NCBI GenBank assembly: GCA_963281255.1
Contig: OY725497.1
Span: forward strand, 4,146,968 to 4,210,967
Source of the DNA: Aphrocallistes beatrix
Lineage: Eukaryota > Porifera > Hexactinellida > Sceptrulophora > Aphrocallistidae
DNA length: 64,000 bases
Direction: 5' to 3'
In this document: positions 48,001 to 57,320 of the stretch, one piece after another
Layout of the letters: the number at the start of each line of letters is the position of its first letter
Numbering within the stretch: position 1 is the first letter of the stretch
Notes under the pieces: generated by a model
Databases searched by the model: none
The model's input: only the letters and a program-made list of their open reading frames with translations
What the model was told of the DNA's origin: nothing
Position numbers and translations under genes: made by a program

Positions 48001-51000
48001 AAGTAACGTTCATCTTATTCATCAGTTCACGGATAATGAAGTAAGTGTTATTCCGATCATCTACGAATTGGAGAAAATTACTCCATTTATTGCAAGAACC
48101 TTTCAGTATTCCTTGAGGAAAGCCCTGCCTGAAAATATCTGCTATCAGCTTATTTCCTTTGTTGTTCTCCCCCATCGATTTAAGTTCTTTGATCTCTTGA
48201 TATTGAATTAAAAAGAAGGGGTATCTATGGTTTTCATGGACTTTGTAAACCTGTAATAATATACATGCAATAATGTGTAAAGCTATTCTATAGTTTTTAT
48301 TAAACTACAATGCCTACCTTAAAGAGGTGGTCTTTTTCAGTTTGTCCAGCTCTTATTTGTCTTAGTGAGTGGAATAAAACTTCAAAAGTATCCTCACACC
48401 AACCCAAGAAAATGCACAGTTCACGCTTGATCACATATTGCTTGAACATGAGTGATGGAAAGTGGTAGGATTTGAGTTTACAATCTGAGGTTGATTTCAA
48501 CTTAATTGAATTGAACATATTTGTAATTGTGGGAGTGCCTTGTGTTGGGGTCTGTGTTGGTGTACTCTGTGTTGGCGTATTCTGCGAGGGAGATATTGGA
48601 GATGTGGGGTATAAAAATACTGGTTCTTGGTTGGAATCTGAATATGTACTTTTGAGCTTCTGATTTATAAGATTCTCCACCTAGTGGATATACATACGTA
48701 TATACTTATGACTTTGACAAAATGAGTTTAAGTAGCTACCTCTTTGAAGGGGACGAGATGGGTTATAGGAACGCCTATTGGTGGCATGCCTTGGACACAC
48801 AGTGCTTGGATGTCTTTTTCTCCAGCGATAACGATAGTGAAGCACTGGAATAATCGAGTATAGGAAATCTCTAAGAAGTCTGCAGTGTGGAGAGCGAGTG
48901 TGAACTGTCCCTTCTTCCCTGTAAGTCCGTATTGCTTTGGGACTGTTCTTACAATCCGCATACTCTCTCCAGTTTGTTCCTTGTACAGCAGTTGTACATA
49001 CTTTGCCATTTCTTCACTATCTCGAAATGCCTGTTAAAAAATACTTAAATCCGTTACGTTAAAGATATATTGACCTGCGTCCAGTCCACAGGGTTATGAA
49101 CAAATGAATGAAGATATTGAGCTGGGATCTTATCGTTACGATACAACACGAATTACTTGTACCAGTATTTTATTAGGTGCATCTGTTGCAAGTTAGTAAT
49201 GAACCTGTTTAATAAGATATGAAGTGTAGGGTGGTTACCTGAGATTTGGGCACATAGACACTGAGGAAAGTGTGGATAGTCTGCAGGACAGAATGTGCCA
49301 TTTCGGTTAGTGACGCGTATGAGTTATTCTTCAAGTTTAATTTAACATCTGTTAATGTAGGAAAACTCTTTTCATTCAGAGGCGGCTTCAGTCCTGCGGG
49401 CGGGAAAAGGAATGTAAAGAGCAATACGCGGGAGTTGACATCCCGGTAGTTCTCAAGTGCTTGAAAGAAATTGTTGAGTTGTTGCTTCTTGCTCCATTTA
49501 TTGTTATTCAAATTGTTTTCTTCTTCTTTTGTTTTGCCGCTTACTGAGGTTAGATCAACTAGGTGAAGAATGTGTTCATAAAATCAGATAAATGTGTAGT
49601 ACAGTTAGTTGTTAGTGCACCTACCCACGTCATCTTCTTTAACTAGCTCTTTTACCATGTTGGTCATTAACTGTCTGAGTTTGAGCGCGTCTCTTCCGAC
49701 GAAGGATCGCAGTTGGTGCAGTTTAATATTGTTATCTAGCATCAACTCCAGATCTTTAACCAAATCTTTCAGTGAAGCGTACCAACAAATTTTAATTTTC
49801 AGAGCTATGGTTCTCATGTCGATAGGCTGTCTTAATCTCCTAAAAATAGATCCGTGAGCTAACGATTACTCTGAAGTTTAGATTTTAGCTAAATCATAGT
49901 TTTGCACTACTACAATACTACATACACATTTTCATCTTTGTTGGCTGTGTGCTCCAGGAAGTGACTACAGAGGTGGTGTCCCTCTGAGTCCTTCTGAGAG
50001 GCGATGTAGTTGTAGAGAGCGAACTGCTTGGCGAGATCTCCCTCCACGCTGACCAGGGGCGGAGGCTGGAGCACTTCTAAGTGTTGTGGGATCTTGAAGC
50101 GGACTCCTTGAGTTCTCTTGGAGATATCAGTGCCAAAAAACGATGAATTACTAACACTGCTGACACTGGTAGCACTGCTAATGCTGCTAATAGTTGATAT
50201 GGGAATAGGATCGGGGAGCTGGAGTGTAGACTGTTTTGTGAATGAAGTAAATGGCGAGAGCATGTGGATTGGAGGCTGAGACACGACGATCTAAAAAGTT
50301 CGGTGTAAATCTTTTGTTAATTTGTGTTACTAGTTTTGAGAGGGATGTTCTCACCTGTCGACTCTTCTCTGCTTGATTGATGAACTGCGGAGTGGATGGA
50401 CTGCTCGTGTTATTGAAGGAAGCAGAGTTTCTAAAATCTTGAAGGTTCCTGATCAACAGTCGACTTTTATTCCTTCGAGTGTTCCTCAAGATGCTCCTGA
50501 TGCGCTTACGAACGTCATGATACTGCTCTGGGTACATAACTGATGCCTGTCGTAAATTTAAGTTATCGAGATAGTGTTGTTGTTTTGTTTTTTTATACTT
50601 AAATTCATCCTAGTCTAACCTGTTTTATAACCATTTCCAGGTTTTCTTTCTTCTGCGATGTAATGGGTGTGTCCTTATCCAAGTATTTCTCAACTAAGAA
50701 ACGCATATAATTCTCAAATTCCCCTCTAGGCTTATTACTTTTCTGTTTCTTTAACGCAGTAGTCATCGTGTACCCCTCTTCTGATTCCTCAGATCTGACC
50801 TGTATCGACTCGGGCGCAGAGGATGTGGGGATATGTTTCGTCGGTTCTGTGATGGGAGTGGAAGCTGTGGGTTGGAACTGTGGAAACTCAGTCTGGAAGT
50901 TGTTGGAGATTATTGTGGTAGACAGTAAGTTGAGTCCTGTAGCCAGCTTCGCTTCTCTTTTCTCCTGAATAAAAGAACAGAATCAACATGAATAGAAACT

Positions 51001-52181
51001 CAATCCTGTTAATAGAACGAAAATACGTACATCGTCGCTTAGAATAACAATAGGTGAGTGAGTTGTTGAAGAAATCGGATCTTGAATAATTGTTTTATTT
51101 TTAACAATTTTCTTTCTCAATTTCAGAGGAGTGATCGGTTTTGAAGGTACGTGTGTGACAGTAGTTGCGTATAAAGGATATAGCACTCTCCCGAGCTCTT
51201 TGTCTACCGCCAAACAACCAACGACCTCGGAGTAGAAAATCCGTTCCAGTCTGCTTAAACTATTCAGGGTGCGATACAATTTTAACAGTTGTAATTTCTT
51301 TGTCATGAGAGTAAATACTTTGTTCATATCCATAGAGAGTTGCATGAAATTGGTGTAGCCGTCTCGATCACTCCTCGCTTTTATCGGGATGAATTTAGAC
51401 ATGACCCAACCTTCCCCCAAATGGTTTGCGATCTTTCGCATTATGCACTCTCCCTCATTGTCCACAGCAGATTGTATCTATAACATTATAGATTTAAATA
51501 ACAGACAAAAAAGTAGTTGCTACATCAGTTCAGACAACATTAGCATGATCTGTAAAATGCTTATACTGATAACCAGTACTATTAGTCTATACAAAGTACT
51601 GTGGAATCATCTGAGGATTTTTAATTGTAAAAGGACGAGTATGAAAACAAGTATTGATTAAATGATTAGTTGACACTTTGATAGATTAATGAATCTTCCT
51701 TATTTGATAAAGTAATTACCTTCAATATGATTTTCTTTACTGCTGCATTGAATAAGCTGCCATTGCTTTCAATCATACAACCTGTAACTATCCCGTTGTC
51801 CTTAGAATCAACACTACTTTTTTTCTGTGGAGAAGTGCTGGGCGATTTCGTTAGGTATCTGATGTTAACTTTCGCTTGGGTTGGAACGAATGAGAGTTGA
51901 TCCGGAGGTACCCGCGTGATCGGAAACGGGCGTATTGGGGTTTGAATACTTGGTGTACAGATACTATTCAGATTCACATAATTGTGCTCTTTTAGAATAA
52001 TCTTAGGCAAATCCTTCTTAGGTAAATCCATCTTAGGTAAATCCTTAGGTTTCTTTGGAGTCAATTTTATTTTTTCTCTTTTGAATATCTTTTTCGTTCG
52101 TTTCTTTCGCATACAAAGTTTGCTTGCAAGTTGTTTCGGCGGAAGTTTCACATGCTCGATATCAATCGTCAGGCGTTTCAT
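42001..52181 (-). CDS. Giant repeat protein with degenerate bromodomain-like segments, unknown family
   Basis: I place 17 exons: 52181-51720, 51477-51031, 50964-50620, 50546-50355, 50290-49926, 49839-49625, 49558-49239, 49128-49075, 49030-48740, 48680-48318, 48250-47840, 47766-44730, 44611-44364, 44293-43555, 43264-42990, 42897-42592 and 42519-42001. They sum to 8,589 nt, or 2,863 codons, with every phase consistent. Residues about 1-150 are Lys/Pro-rich. About 565-672 (KDSEGHHLCSHF, RQPIDMRTIALKI, DLVKDLELML) and about 700-800 read as bromodomains like those of polybromo, but the acetyl-lysine Asn is lost (His or Val instead). From about 970 to 2270 two short motifs recur. One is [FVI]xxx[DE]LAx[YF]xxI; the other is LxxLLxLRxxGFxNxKL. 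The C-terminus is acidic. I do not recognise the family; a nuclear, chromatin-associated role is only inferred. Confidence 0.72.
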
Positions 52182-53377
52182 GTTGGTAATACGTGTAATT
52201 AACAAATTTTTAACTATTTATGAGAAAAAATATCGTTCTCGCTTTCCTTCTTTTCTACTATTGAAGGCCCTATTTCAAGTAAATATGGGTTAATTTCAAT
52301 CATATTACTATATCGTACTGAGACTATTTATACAATGTGGCCAATATAGATTTTAAGACTTTTGGTTTATCTATAATTGTAGAATCCATAGTTACTAGTA
52401 TCTAGTTACTCTAATTCGATGTAGGATTAATATCTCACATCTTCTATCTGATATTAATAGTGCAGCAATTGAATCTGCGATTTCACGGAGTTTTTATAAA
52501 AGTTTAAGTTATTTACATTTTGTTATAAAAGTATATTAACAAGCGAACTTTATTGAGGACAAGTTGCAATTAAACTCGTGTGTACTGTAATTCAGTGGAA
52601 AGTCATTCCGTTAGTGTTGTGCGACCTGATCATCCTAACAGCCAATGCTGGTCGCACTACAGTTCAACTTAATCTCAGTTACTGAACCTTTTTTTCCTGG
52701 TCCCCAGGTGGTTCGGGTTATCATGTTGAACTGTGGTTGTGATTAATTATTGTAGCTGTATTGGGTAGCAGGTAGCGAGCTGTCAAGTTTGCGTGTTTTC
52801 CGATTGATTTTCAGTAACCACTAATTGACTATTTTTGTCGAAATTAGAAGATGCATTCAATTTAATGACCTGTCATAAATCAGCACATTTATTGATTAGC
52901 TTTACAATATTATAGATTCAATTTTGTTTACTTATTTGTAGTTAATACATATCTAAAATAAAAATATGTTTTTGCTTTTATTGACTAAATACTACAGCAT
53001 TTCTCTGAGTTCACTTGTTTTGTATACATAATTGTAAATCACAACTGTGTTTGCGAACAGAGTGATTTATAATCACATCGTCTACAAACTCAGGACAGGA
53101 AACTCGTAGATCGGAACAATGATGAATCAAATAATACGTTATTCTTTGCATACGTAGTAAACTCAAGTGGGGCAGCAATAGCTAGCTGCTACATAAAATG
53201 TTTGTTATAGACAGTTCGTATTGATTAATAATTTGAATAATTATTTTTACATTTCTATCCACTCCCTTGCACTCTAATGATCCTCAGTCCTTTAATTAAT
53301 AATGTTATAATATGCGGACACACTCAATCACTAAAGTTTAGGTCTTACACTGTGCTGAACAACAGAACTTTCAATGT
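52182..53377. promoter_or_regulatory. Divergent intergenic region between the giant gene and LIG1
   Basis: The two flanking genes point away from each other, so this 1.2 kb must hold both promoters. It is AT-rich apart from the foldback segment at 52619-52734. I see no clear TATA box or other firm core element. Confidence 0.5.
52619..52734 (+). ncRNA. Candidate structured RNA or foldback
   Basis: Several nested stems can be read. GTGCGACC (52619-52626) pairs with GGTCGCAC (52650-52657). ACAGTTCAAC (52659-52668) pairs with GTTGAACTGT (52725-52734). Inside the second stem GAACC pairs with GGTTC, and CCTGG-TCC-CCAGG forms a hairpin. This is more pairing than I see elsewhere in the spacers. It could be a small non-coding RNA or an old transposon fragment. 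I recognise no known RNA family, and the strand is arbitrary. Confidence 0.3.
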
Positions 53378-56113
53378 ATGTTTTGCCTTCGAGGCATTAT
53401 TCTGACAGCTGAACTATTCACACAACCCAGTCACTTGCCACTGTATTACTGCACTCGTCGCTCAATGTCGTCAGCCAGCATAAAATCTTTTTTCAAACCT
53501 CTGAACCCGCCAGTGTCTCCTCCAGCTCCAGGAGACAGGCGCTCTGACAAACCTTCTAAACCCGATCCCCTCCCCGTCCCCAAATCTCCCAATTTGGAGT
53601 TGGGTGCCTCTCCCATCCTGTCTGGTAGCGTGTGTAAAGGCGCCAAGGAGCTCAGTGCGGACACCCCTATCCTGAGGGGGAGGAAGCGGAAGTCTAGGGC
53701 TAGGTACCTGGATAGTGATTCTGAGGAGGATATCGCTGAGACTCAAACAATCAAAATTTCAGAAAGAAAGCTAGCTAAAGTTAGAGTTGATCTTATCAAA
53801 CGAGAAAAGGAAACCGAAAAGTCTAAAGCTTTTGAAGGATTCAAAAGTCCTGACAATCCCTTAGCTATGGTCACGAGTCCCATGAGTACGGCGGTCACTC
53901 CTAGCCCCAAACTCACTCCCGCCATGAGCAAAGGCATGAAAAAACTGAAGATCAGTGGAGGGGGGGCGGTACCGAGTAATAATGGGGGAGAAACAGGACA
54001 GAATATCGTCACCCCAGACCTTCCTAAAAGTGAGAATGCGATGGATACTTGTCTAGGAGGGCTGGACTTAGTGACCGAGTCTCCTGTTCCCAAAGAGGAA
54101 GCGTGCAATCCTGATTCGAAACCTATCCTCTCTGCCTCCACAGCTCCCAAGCCCGCCCTTGTCTCGGAGTCTGACTACGCCCCCGATCAGCAGCGGTACC
54201 ATCCTGTCAACAGCGCCTGCTGGGACACAGGGACACCTGTTCCCTACCTCGCGCTAGCTCGCACCTTCCTGGCTATTGAGAGCACCTCGTCCCGTCTCCG
54301 CATCCAGACTATCCTCTGTAACTACCTCCGCTCTGTGCTAGCCCTCTCCTCGACGGAGGAGCTACTGTGCTCCGTGTACCTTACCCTCAACAGACTCGGC
54401 CCCGCCTGGAGTGGGGAGGAGCTTGGGGTGGGAGAAGGGGCTCTGATCCGCTCGCTCGTACAGTCAACTGGTCGGACTCAGAAAGCGATCAAGGCACAGC
54501 TGGCAGAGGTGGGAGACATCGGAATAGTGGCCGAGTCCAGCCGCTGCACTCAGAAGATGATGTTCAAGCCTGCGCCTCTCACCGTGAAGGCTGTCTTCTC
54601 CAAACTGCAGGAGGTAGCACGCTGCACTGGGGTGTCTTCCCAGCAGAAGAAAGTGGAGAAGATCTCCTCTCTGCTGGTCTCCTGTCGGGAGATGGAGGCT
54701 CGCTATCTCATTCGCGGTCTCACCGGCAAGCTCCGGATTCGCCTCCAGGAGCAGACCGTGCTCACCTCTCTAGCGCACGCCAGCCTCCACCACGAGACGG
54801 AGAGGGAGGAGAGGAATGTGAAGATGGAAGCTCTGAAGGAGAGGCTGGGCGAGGCGGAACAGAGACTCAAGAGTGCCTACTGTCAGCTGCCTGACTACGA
54901 GCGAGTCATCCCAGCTCTGCTCCGGCATGGACTGGAGGCTCTGTCTGACCATTGTTCTCTCACGCCGGGCATTCCCCTAAAACCCATGCTAGCCCAGCCC
55001 ACTAAAGGTCTGAGCGAAATATTCAAGAGAGTAGACCAAGCGGCCATCTCTTGCGAATACAAGTACGATGGGGAGAGGGCGCAAATTCACGTGATATCTC
55101 CCGGGGAAGTGCGGATATTCTCGCGCAATCAGGAGGAGATGACGGGCAGGTTTCCAGACGTGATAGAACGAATCCATCGCCATCTTGGTGAGAATGTGAC
55201 CTCGTGTGTCCTGGATTCTGAGGTGGTGGCGAGGGACACCGAGAAGAATCAGAAACTCCCCTTCCAGGTACTGACCACTAGGAAGCGCAAGGGGGTAAGT
55301 CTGGAGGAGATCAAGGTACAGGTGTGTGTGTTCGCGTTCGACCTTCTCTACCTGAACGGAGAAAGTCTGGTCCACGAGCCGTTCCGGAAACGGAGTGAGA
55401 TTCTGCGGAACAGCTTCAGACCGGTCGAGGGAGAATTCTCGTTCTCTGAGCGGAAGATCACGAACTGCACCGAGGAGATCCAGCAGTTCTTCGAAGGGTC
55501 CCTCAAGGACCAGTGCGAGGGTCTCATGATCAAGACTCTGGACCACAACGCCACCTACGAGATCAGCAAGCGCTCCTTCAACTGGCTCAAGCTGAAGAAG
55601 GACTACTTGGAGGGCACCGGCGACACCATGGACCTACTGGTGGTGGGGGCTTACCTCGGCACTGGGAAGCGCACGGGACACTACGGGGGCTTCCTGCTCT
55701 CCTGCTACGAGCCGGACAGCGAGGAGTACCAGGCCATCTGCAAGACAGGGACCGGCTTCTCTGAGGCCCAGTTGGAAGCTCAGTACAACCTCTTGAAGGA
55801 GCACGTCATCCCGCGGCCCAAGCCCTACTACAACCTGGGCACGTGTCCTGCCCCCGACGTGTGGTTCGATTCTAAGTACGTTTGGGAGGTGAAGGCGGCC
55901 GACCTGTCCCTCTCTCCCATCTACCCTGCCGCGATCGGACTCGCAGACCCGGAGAGAGGCATCTCACTTCGCTTCCCGAGGTTTGTTCGGACGCGAGAAG
56001 ACAAATCCCCTGAAGACGCCACCTCGGCTGAGCAGATAGCGCAGATGTACTTGAGTCAGCAGTCTGTGGCGGCTACCATTGGACCAGCCAAACACGGAGA
56101 CGATTACTACTGA
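53378..56113 (+). CDS. LIG1: DNA ligase 1 (ATP-dependent replicative ligase)
   Basis: This 911-aa intronless gene encodes the enzyme that seals Okazaki fragments and long-patch repair nicks. The N-terminus carries a PCNA-binding motif, SIKSFFKP (34-41), and a disordered Ser/Pro/Lys-rich region to about 265. Next comes the DNA-binding domain (YHPVNSACWDTG onward). The adenylation domain has active-site Lys562 in CEYKYDGERAQIH, and the OB domain has WLKLKKDYLEG and GAYLGTGKRTGHYGG. The C-terminus is SLRFPRFVRTREDK. Met1 precedes a basic, aromatic leader ending at Met30 (53465), which starts MSSASIKSFF as nuclear LIG1 does. The leader looks like a mitochondrial presequence, so two isoforms from two starts are likely. 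Confidence 0.96.
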   Translation: MFCLRGIILTAELFTQPSHLPLYYCTRRSMSSASIKSFFKPLNPPVSPPAPGDRRSDKPSKPDPLPVPKSPNLELGASPILSGSVCKGAKELSADTPILRGRKRKSRARYLDSDSEEDIAETQTIKISERKLAKVRVDLIKREKETEKSKAFEGFKSPDNPLAMVTSPMSTAVTPSPKLTPAMSKGMKKLKISGGGAVPSNNGGETGQNIVTPDLPKSENAMDTCLGGLDLVTESPVPKEEACNPDSKPILSASTAPKPALVSESDYAPDQQRYHPVNSACWDTGTPVPYLALARTFLAIESTSSRLRIQTILCNYLRSVLALSSTEELLCSVYLTLNRLGPAWSGEELGVGEGALIRSLVQSTGRTQKAIKAQLAEVGDIGIVAESSRCTQKMMFKPAPLTVKAVFSKLQEVARCTGVSSQQKKVEKISSLLVSCREMEARYLIRGLTGKLRIRLQEQTVLTSLAHASLHHETEREERNVKMEALKERLGEAEQRLKSAYCQLPDYERVIPALLRHGLEALSDHCSLTPGIPLKPMLAQPTKGLSEIFKRVDQAAISCEYKYDGERAQIHVISPGEVRIFSRNQEEMTGRFPDVIERIHRHLGENVTSCVLDSEVVARDTEKNQKLPFQVLTTRKRKGVSLEEIKVQVCVFAFDLLYLNGESLVHEPFRKRSEILRNSFRPVEGEFSFSERKITNCTEEIQQFFEGSLKDQCEGLMIKTLDHNATYEISKRSFNWLKLKKDYLEGTGDTMDLLVVGAYLGTGKRTGHYGGFLLSCYEPDSEEYQAICKTGTGFSEAQLEAQYNLLKEHVIPRPKPYYNLGTCPAPDVWFDSKYVWEVKAADLSLSPIYPAAIGLADPERGISLRFPRFVRTREDKSPEDATSAEQIAQMYLSQQSVAATIGPAKHGDDYY

Positions 56114-56366
56114 GCACTTCTCAATCCGGGAACGATGCTGTGTTGACACGAACAGCCAACGGATTTAGCTCAATCATTTCATTTGTAATGTACACGATTG
56201 TAAACAAGTTTGTGGTATACGTCATTTATTAATTAACTCACTCACAAGTCACAACATTCGTATTACTACAACGTTATAACAATAGAATTAGAGTAACTAA
56301 ATTCGTTTGCTACTATTTCAGAGATACTTTAATTAGTTATAATTAGCTGTCCGAATTCAGAACGAA

Positions 56367-56972
56367 ATGCCGCTTAAAACAAAAGGAGCAGATAAGAAAT
56401 CCCAGTCAGGTGGCGCCGCACGGAAGCCGCAAGCTAAGAAGCCAACCCCAGAAGAGTCCAAGTCGAAGAAGAAACCGGACAAAAAGATAGACACGAGCAA
56501 GATCAAGAAGGTGTCCGCCAAGAAAGGTTTGTCTAAGAGTAAGCAAGTCAAGTCCGCTTTGAAAGCTAAAAAAGCAGTGAACAAGGGTGTGCACGGCATA
56601 AAGAAGAGGAAGATACGGACTTCAATCAAGTTCTACCGACCCAAAACCCAAAAATCTCCCAGACGCCCCAAATACCCGCGTAGAAGCAGTCAGGGACTGA
56701 GAAATCTCAAGTTTGATCACTTCGCGGTGATTAAATTCCCACTCACCACTGAGACAGCGATGAAGAAGATTGAAGACAACAACACCCTTGTTTTTATCGT
56801 GGATCCCAGAGCCAATAAACCGAATATCAAGTCTGCGGTGAAGAAGCTGTACAAGATAAATCCCATTCAGGTGAATACCCTTATCCGTCCTGACGGTACC
56901 AAGAAAGCTTATGTGAAGCTGAATCAAGCTGAGGACGGACTGGATATCGCCAACAAGATCGGGATTATATAG
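56367..56972 (+). CDS. RPL23A: 60S ribosomal protein L23a (uL23)
   Basis: This 201-aa protein has the complete uL23 core: [18 protein letters not shown]-like [56 protein letters not shown] and the C-terminus IANKIGII. uL23 sits at the polypeptide exit tunnel. The N-terminal Lys/Ala/Pro-rich tail is about 45 residues longer than in mammals (156 aa). The gene appears intronless, which is unusual for an animal ribosomal protein gene, so a retrocopy is conceivable. The intact frame argues that it is functional. ATTAAA lies about 70 bp after the stop. Confidence 0.95.
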   Translation: MPLKTKGADKKSQSGGAARKPQAKKPTPEESKSKKKPDKKIDTSKIKKVSAKKGLSKSKQVKSALKAKKAVNKGVHGIKKRKIRTSIKFYRPKTQKSPRRPKYPRRSSQGLRNLKFDHFAVIKFPLTTETAMKKIEDNNTLVFIVDPRANKPNIKSAVKKLYKINPIQVNTLIRPDGTKKAYVKLNQAEDGLDIANKIGII

Positions 56973-57320
56973 GAGCAATAGCATTAGCATTCTAGTTGTG
57001 AATTAGACTAAGTTATTAGGAAGTATACTGCGATATGAAATTAAACTATCTGCTAGTTTCAAGGGAGATGGATATTCTACTGGTTCTTGAAGTTTTGTTA
57101 GTTATTTGTTCCTGTTGCAGAATTTCTCAAATCAAATTTGAATCCTGAATCCTGCGTCCATATTATGGTGGAGCAAATGCCTTCAAAAATGGGAAATATT
57201 ACAGGAAATTTTCTGCATCAAGAACAAAGCTAAGAACTGTAATTAGCACAAAATGAATCTTGTTACTTACATTTGATACTAAAAAATGGAGATATTTTGA
57301 GATTGACTTTACACCAGTTA

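Noticed and set aside
54367-54894. 175-codon plus-strand frame inside LIG1
   Set aside because: It is a shadow of the GC-rich ligase coding sequence in another frame.
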